NCBI GenBank assembly: GCA_032718475.1
Contig: JAUCBJ010001134.1
Coordinates: forward strand, 1 to 44,200
Direction of reading: 5' to 3'
Length of the DNA stretch: 44,200 bases
From: Nemertoderma westbladi
Taxonomy: Eukaryota; Xenacoelomorpha; Nemertodermatida; Nemertodermatidae
Positions 40,988 to 44,200 of the stretch are shown here, in pieces (position 1 is the first letter of the stretch; each line of letters opens with the position of its first letter). A program made the translations under genes and the position numbers. The notes below the pieces were generated by a model that ran no database searches, had not been told where the DNA came from, and was given only the letters and a program-made list of their open reading frames with translations.

Positions 40988-41945
40988 GTGGAACTGGGAC
41001 TCAAGTGGAACTCATGGTGCCCGTACCGGAAGTGGAACTCCTGGTGCCCGTACCGGAAGTGGAACTCCTGGTGCCCGTACCGGATGTGGAACTCCTGGTG
41101 CCCGTACCGGAAGTGGAACTCCAGGTGCCCGAACCGGAAGTGGAACTCCTGGTGCCCGTACCGGAAGTGGAACTCCTTGTGCCCGTACCGGATGTGGAAC
41201 TCCTGGTGCCCGTACCGGAAGTGGAACTCCAGGTGCCCGAACCGGAAGTGGAACTCCTGGTGCCCGTACCGGAAGTGGAACTCCTTGTGCCCGTACCGGA
41301 AGTTGAACTCCTGGTGCCCGTACCGGAAGTGGAACTCCAGGTGCCCGAACCGGAAGTGGAACTCCTGGTGCCCGTACCGGAAGTGGAGCTCCAGGTACCC
41401 GTACCGGATGTGGAACTCCTGGTGCCCGTACCGGAAGTGGAACTCCAGGTGCCCGAACCGGAAGTGGAACTCCTGGTGCCCGTACCGGAAGTGGAACTCC
41501 TTGTGCCCGTACCGGAAGTTGAACTCCTGGTGCCCGTACCGGAAGTGGAGCTCCAGGTACCCGTACCGGAAGTGGAACTCCTGGTGCCCGTACCGGAAGT
41601 GGAACTCCTGGTGCCCGTACCGGAAGTGGAACTCCTTGTGCCCGTACCGGAAGTTGAACTCCTGGTGCCCGTACCGGAAGTGGAGCTCCAGGTACCCGTA
41701 CCGGAAGTGGAACTCCTGGTGCCCGTACCGGAAGTGGAACTCCAGGTGCCCGAACCGGAAGTGGAACTCCTGGTGCCCGTACCGGAAGTGGAACTCCTGG
41801 TACCCAAACCGGAAGTGGAACTCCTGGTACCCGTACCGGAAGTGGAACTCCTGGTGCCACTTATCTGGTATTTGTACCGAAGTGTAACTCAACTATGGTA
41901 TCAGTGCCGGAAGTGGGATTCCAGGTACCCGAACCGGAAGCAGTT
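40988..41945 (+). repeat. 27-bp minisatellite, about 31 units
   Basis: Unit: GTGGAACTCC followed by TGGTGCCCGTACCGGAA. Variants (CCAGGTGCCCGAACC, CCTTGTGCCC, GGATGTGG, GAGCTCCAGGTACCC) recur in a partly regular order, giving about 4-unit higher-order periods in the left half. Because the unit is a multiple of three and lacks stops, five of six frames stay open for about 270-350 codons (for example VPVPEVELL). No flanking coding context or splice signals support a protein. Confidence 0.9.
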
Positions 41946-42297
41946 AATACTACCTCACAAATATACTATCATAGTACGCGGTGCCTCGGCACTTAGTACG
42001 TACTATCGTAGTACAAACATGCCTAGGCATCAGGAACTACCTTTAGTATCAACCGCCTAGGCAACTGGTACTTAGTAGCGGTAACAGTCTAGCTAGCTAG
42101 CTAATTATTTATCTTAGTCCCGTTAAAAATTTAACTGTAGGCCTAACCTGTGTTATTGACTCTCGTTTATTGTTTTGGTTACAATAACGTTCCACTGCAA
42201 CCTGCTCCTTCCCATAAATTGATAATTTAGCATTGAAAATTCTACCTATTCGGACCTTCATCCCATTTAGATCTTAGTATACGACATACCTGGAACT
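41946..42297. other. Spacer between the two related minisatellites
   Basis: Contains the repeat CTCGTTTATTGTTTTGGTTA (42163-42182) and CTAGC runs. No gene. Confidence 0.5.
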
Positions 42298-42492
42298 CAC
42301 GTGGTATCTGTACCGGAAGTGGAACTCACCTGGTATCTGTACCGGAAGTGGAACTTAGTATCTGTACCGGAAGTGGAACTCACCTGGTATCTGTACCGGA
42401 AGTGGAACTTACCTGGTATCTGTACCGGAAGTGGAACTTACCTGGTATCTGTACCGGAAGTGGAACTCACCTGGTATCTGTACCGGAAGTCG
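42298..42492 (+). repeat. 29-bp minisatellite related to the 27-bp array
   Basis: About seven units of GGAACT(C/T)ACCTGG followed by TATCTGTACCGGAAGT. It shares GTACCGGAAGTGGAACT with the 27-bp array. The 29-bp period shifts frame at each unit, so no ORF spans it consistently. Confidence 0.85.
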
Positions 42493-42878
42493 TAATCGAA
42501 CTCATCAACCCTGAGGAACTCCACGCAATACAACCAACTTTCGCGGCAATATTCACAGCAATCTTCTATATATTCTACTATCTTCTTATCGCCAAGCTCT
42601 ATACTAAATTCGGAGCACATTGGCCAATCAATATTCTATAACAAGAATAAAACAACAATAATTACTGTATTACTGAAAACATTATATATATCATGATATG
42701 TCCATGTATATAAATCTTTTATCAACCAGATTTAACTTATATCTCAAGTCAATGAAGAGAAAGATTAACAGTCTGTATATTTGCCGAGCAACGGAAACAC
42801 AATAAACGAGTAGGACTACTGCTCACATTATTGTTACACTACAATATCTTTATTGAACTGTTTGTTATTTGTTATTTT

Positions 42879-42988
42879 GTACGGATATTCTCTAAGAGTA
42901 ACTATATTTCGTTCAAGGACTGTTATAACGTATAACATTCCTTGGACGAAATAGTAGTTAGGGGCCTACTCGTACAGAATATCCGTAC
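42879..42988. repeat. 110-bp foldback
   Basis: Perfect outer arms GTACGGATATTCT (42879-42891) and AGAATATCCGTAC (42976-42988). Inner segments (GAGTA..AACTA.TATTTCGT.CAAGGA) also pair with a few mismatches, leaving a small loop near 42930. It is the third foldback of about 110 bp in the window. Confidence 0.75.
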
Positions 42989-43768
42989 AAAAAGGAGCAG
43001 GTTACAGTGTCCGTGTTTTCTAACCAAAAAAAATTATACAGTATTTATATGCGACCAATTGCCCTGGAGATCACTTTTTCAATTGCGGCCAATAATGTAC
43101 GCCACTATGTGAACAATAGTTAGGATAATGGTGAAAGTGAACAAATCACGTAAAATCTAATTTGCGATCAAAAATACAGGATAAAGATTAGGACACGTAC
43201 TGAAACAAAATAGCGAAAGAGGACTGATACAAAATAAACAAGATATAGGCCTATCTGATAGGTTTTAATCAGTCATAGTTAGTTAGATACGGTGATGAAG
43301 TTAGGTTTAAATGCGCGGAATTATGTAAAAAGTAAGGTGGTACCCGATCGATAACAAATTGGGTTTATATTTGTCTCAAAATTACAGTTGTTGGCACGCG
43401 TACATAGACACAGCTGTACATAGTAAGATAAATGTAATATTAATAATTAAGATAATTAGTAAAACGTTAGGATAGTTAATAATGGTGAGAAGTTACAGTA
43501 CGAATCACGTAAAATACATGATCATACATTATTATACATAGATTCCTTTTTTTTCGGACAACTCTTCGATTCATCACTCTCAGCGTTTCAAAATTGTTTG
43601 GTTTTGGCTATAATTTTAAATATAGGTACCTAAGATGCTATTCTACTGTACATGACATATCAGAAAAATTTTATTTTTCGCTATTTAATATTAGTTAATA
43701 CTAGTTAACAATAAATAAAACTTGGTTGCGCTTAATATCCTAATGCCTTTACAGTTTTGAATGTAATT

Positions 43769-43928
43769 GTAATGACTTTTATTATAACTGTGTAATGACT
43801 TTTATTATAACTGTGTAATGACTTTTATTATAACTGTGTAATGACTTTTATTATAACTGTGTAATGACTTTTATTATAACTGTGTAATGACTTTTATTAT
43901 AACTTTGTAATGACTTTTATTATAACTA
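43769..43928 (+). repeat. 23-bp tandem repeat, about 7 units
   Basis: GTAATGACTTTTATTATAAC plus TGT, repeated head to tail with almost no divergence until the last two units. No coding role. Confidence 0.9.
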
Positions 43929-44200
43929 TCTATGACTCATGGCCTGCCCTCATTATATACTTTGTAAAAGTCTGTATGTCGGTTTATTACCTACGCCTAT
44001 TGTGGATATACTGTTCTGCTGTACCTATCTACTGATACCGGTAATATTGTGTATTGGTCAATATTCAATACTGCAATATTATACTGTTGTGAAAGACGCC
44101 TACCTGCCAACGTTTAACATGGTGTTTTCTCAACTATTCACTATATTATATATAGAAAAGAGAAACCACAGTAATTACATGAAATGTACAGTAGAAGTCG

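Larger units (their letters stand above)
42493..44200. other. AT-rich DNA, no gene seen
   Basis: Holds a 110-bp foldback (42879-42988) and a 23-bp tandem array (43769-43928). Remaining short ORFs lack motifs. Confidence 0.5.

Noticed and set aside
40988-41945. CRISPR-like array
   Set aside because: Units are head to tail without spacers, and the surroundings are animal DNA.
40966-42060. Large repeat proteins on either strand of the 27-bp array
   Set aside because: The open frames follow from a stop-free unit whose length is a multiple of three. There is no unique coding sequence, leader or splice context.

Overview
This is a repeat-dense, AT-rich stretch of animal nuclear DNA. Three conserved animal genes (TMEM216, SLC35B4 and ribosomal protein S3A), BEL/Pao-type gag proteins, RTE-like LINEs, CCGG/TACCGGTA-rich low-complexity DNA and long poly-C tracts point to an invertebrate metazoan. 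I cannot fix the phylum from the sequence alone. All three host genes are read as single uninterrupted ORFs without introns.

Layout. 1-6.7 kb: a 112-bp foldback, degenerate direct repeats, and a BEL/Pao-type gag-protease ORF (1155-5255) from which reverse transcriptase, RNase H and integrase are missing, followed by a possible 3' LTR. 6.9-8.2 kb: a broken gene with three zinc-binding Cys/His clusters. 8.2-9.5 kb: an unclassified ~1.2-kb repeat with a second diverged copy at 25.2-26.4 kb. 10.6-11.2 kb: two copies of a tRNA-like SINE that each enclose a hammerhead ribozyme between a consensus A box and a consensus B box. 12.6-14.5 kb: convergent TMEM216 (+) and SLC35B4 (-). 15.2-18.7 kb: a local duplication interrupted by a CAGTTACAG-rich element and poly-C tracts. 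19.7-26.7 kb: RTE-like LINE fragments, one split by a nearly intact second LINE (21326-24613) and by the 1.2-kb repeat. 27.6-28.4 kb: RPS3A on the minus strand. 30.2-31.3 kb: a minus-strand LINE relic. 31.45-38.70 kb: a complete-looking LTR element with apparently identical 566-bp LTRs, a 5-bp target duplication, a gag-like coding region with two zinc knuckles, no pol, and about 2.2 kb of small-hairpin repeats. 40.2-44 kb: tandem repeats, including related 27-bp and 29-bp minisatellites that share a perfect ETS-type ACCGGAAGT core, and a third foldback of about 110 bp.

How it fits together. The host genes appear unrelated in function: a ciliary transition-zone protein, a nucleotide-sugar transporter and a 40S ribosomal protein. 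Most of the rest is mobile DNA. Two unrelated LTR elements keep gag but lack pol, so they would need reverse transcriptase and integrase supplied by other elements. The SINE carries all the parts of a pol III-transcribed, self-cleaving RNA. The strongest candidates for something undescribed are the ribozyme inside the tRNA-like SINE and the pol-less LTR element whose noncoding part is an array of hairpins with pairing-compatible variants.
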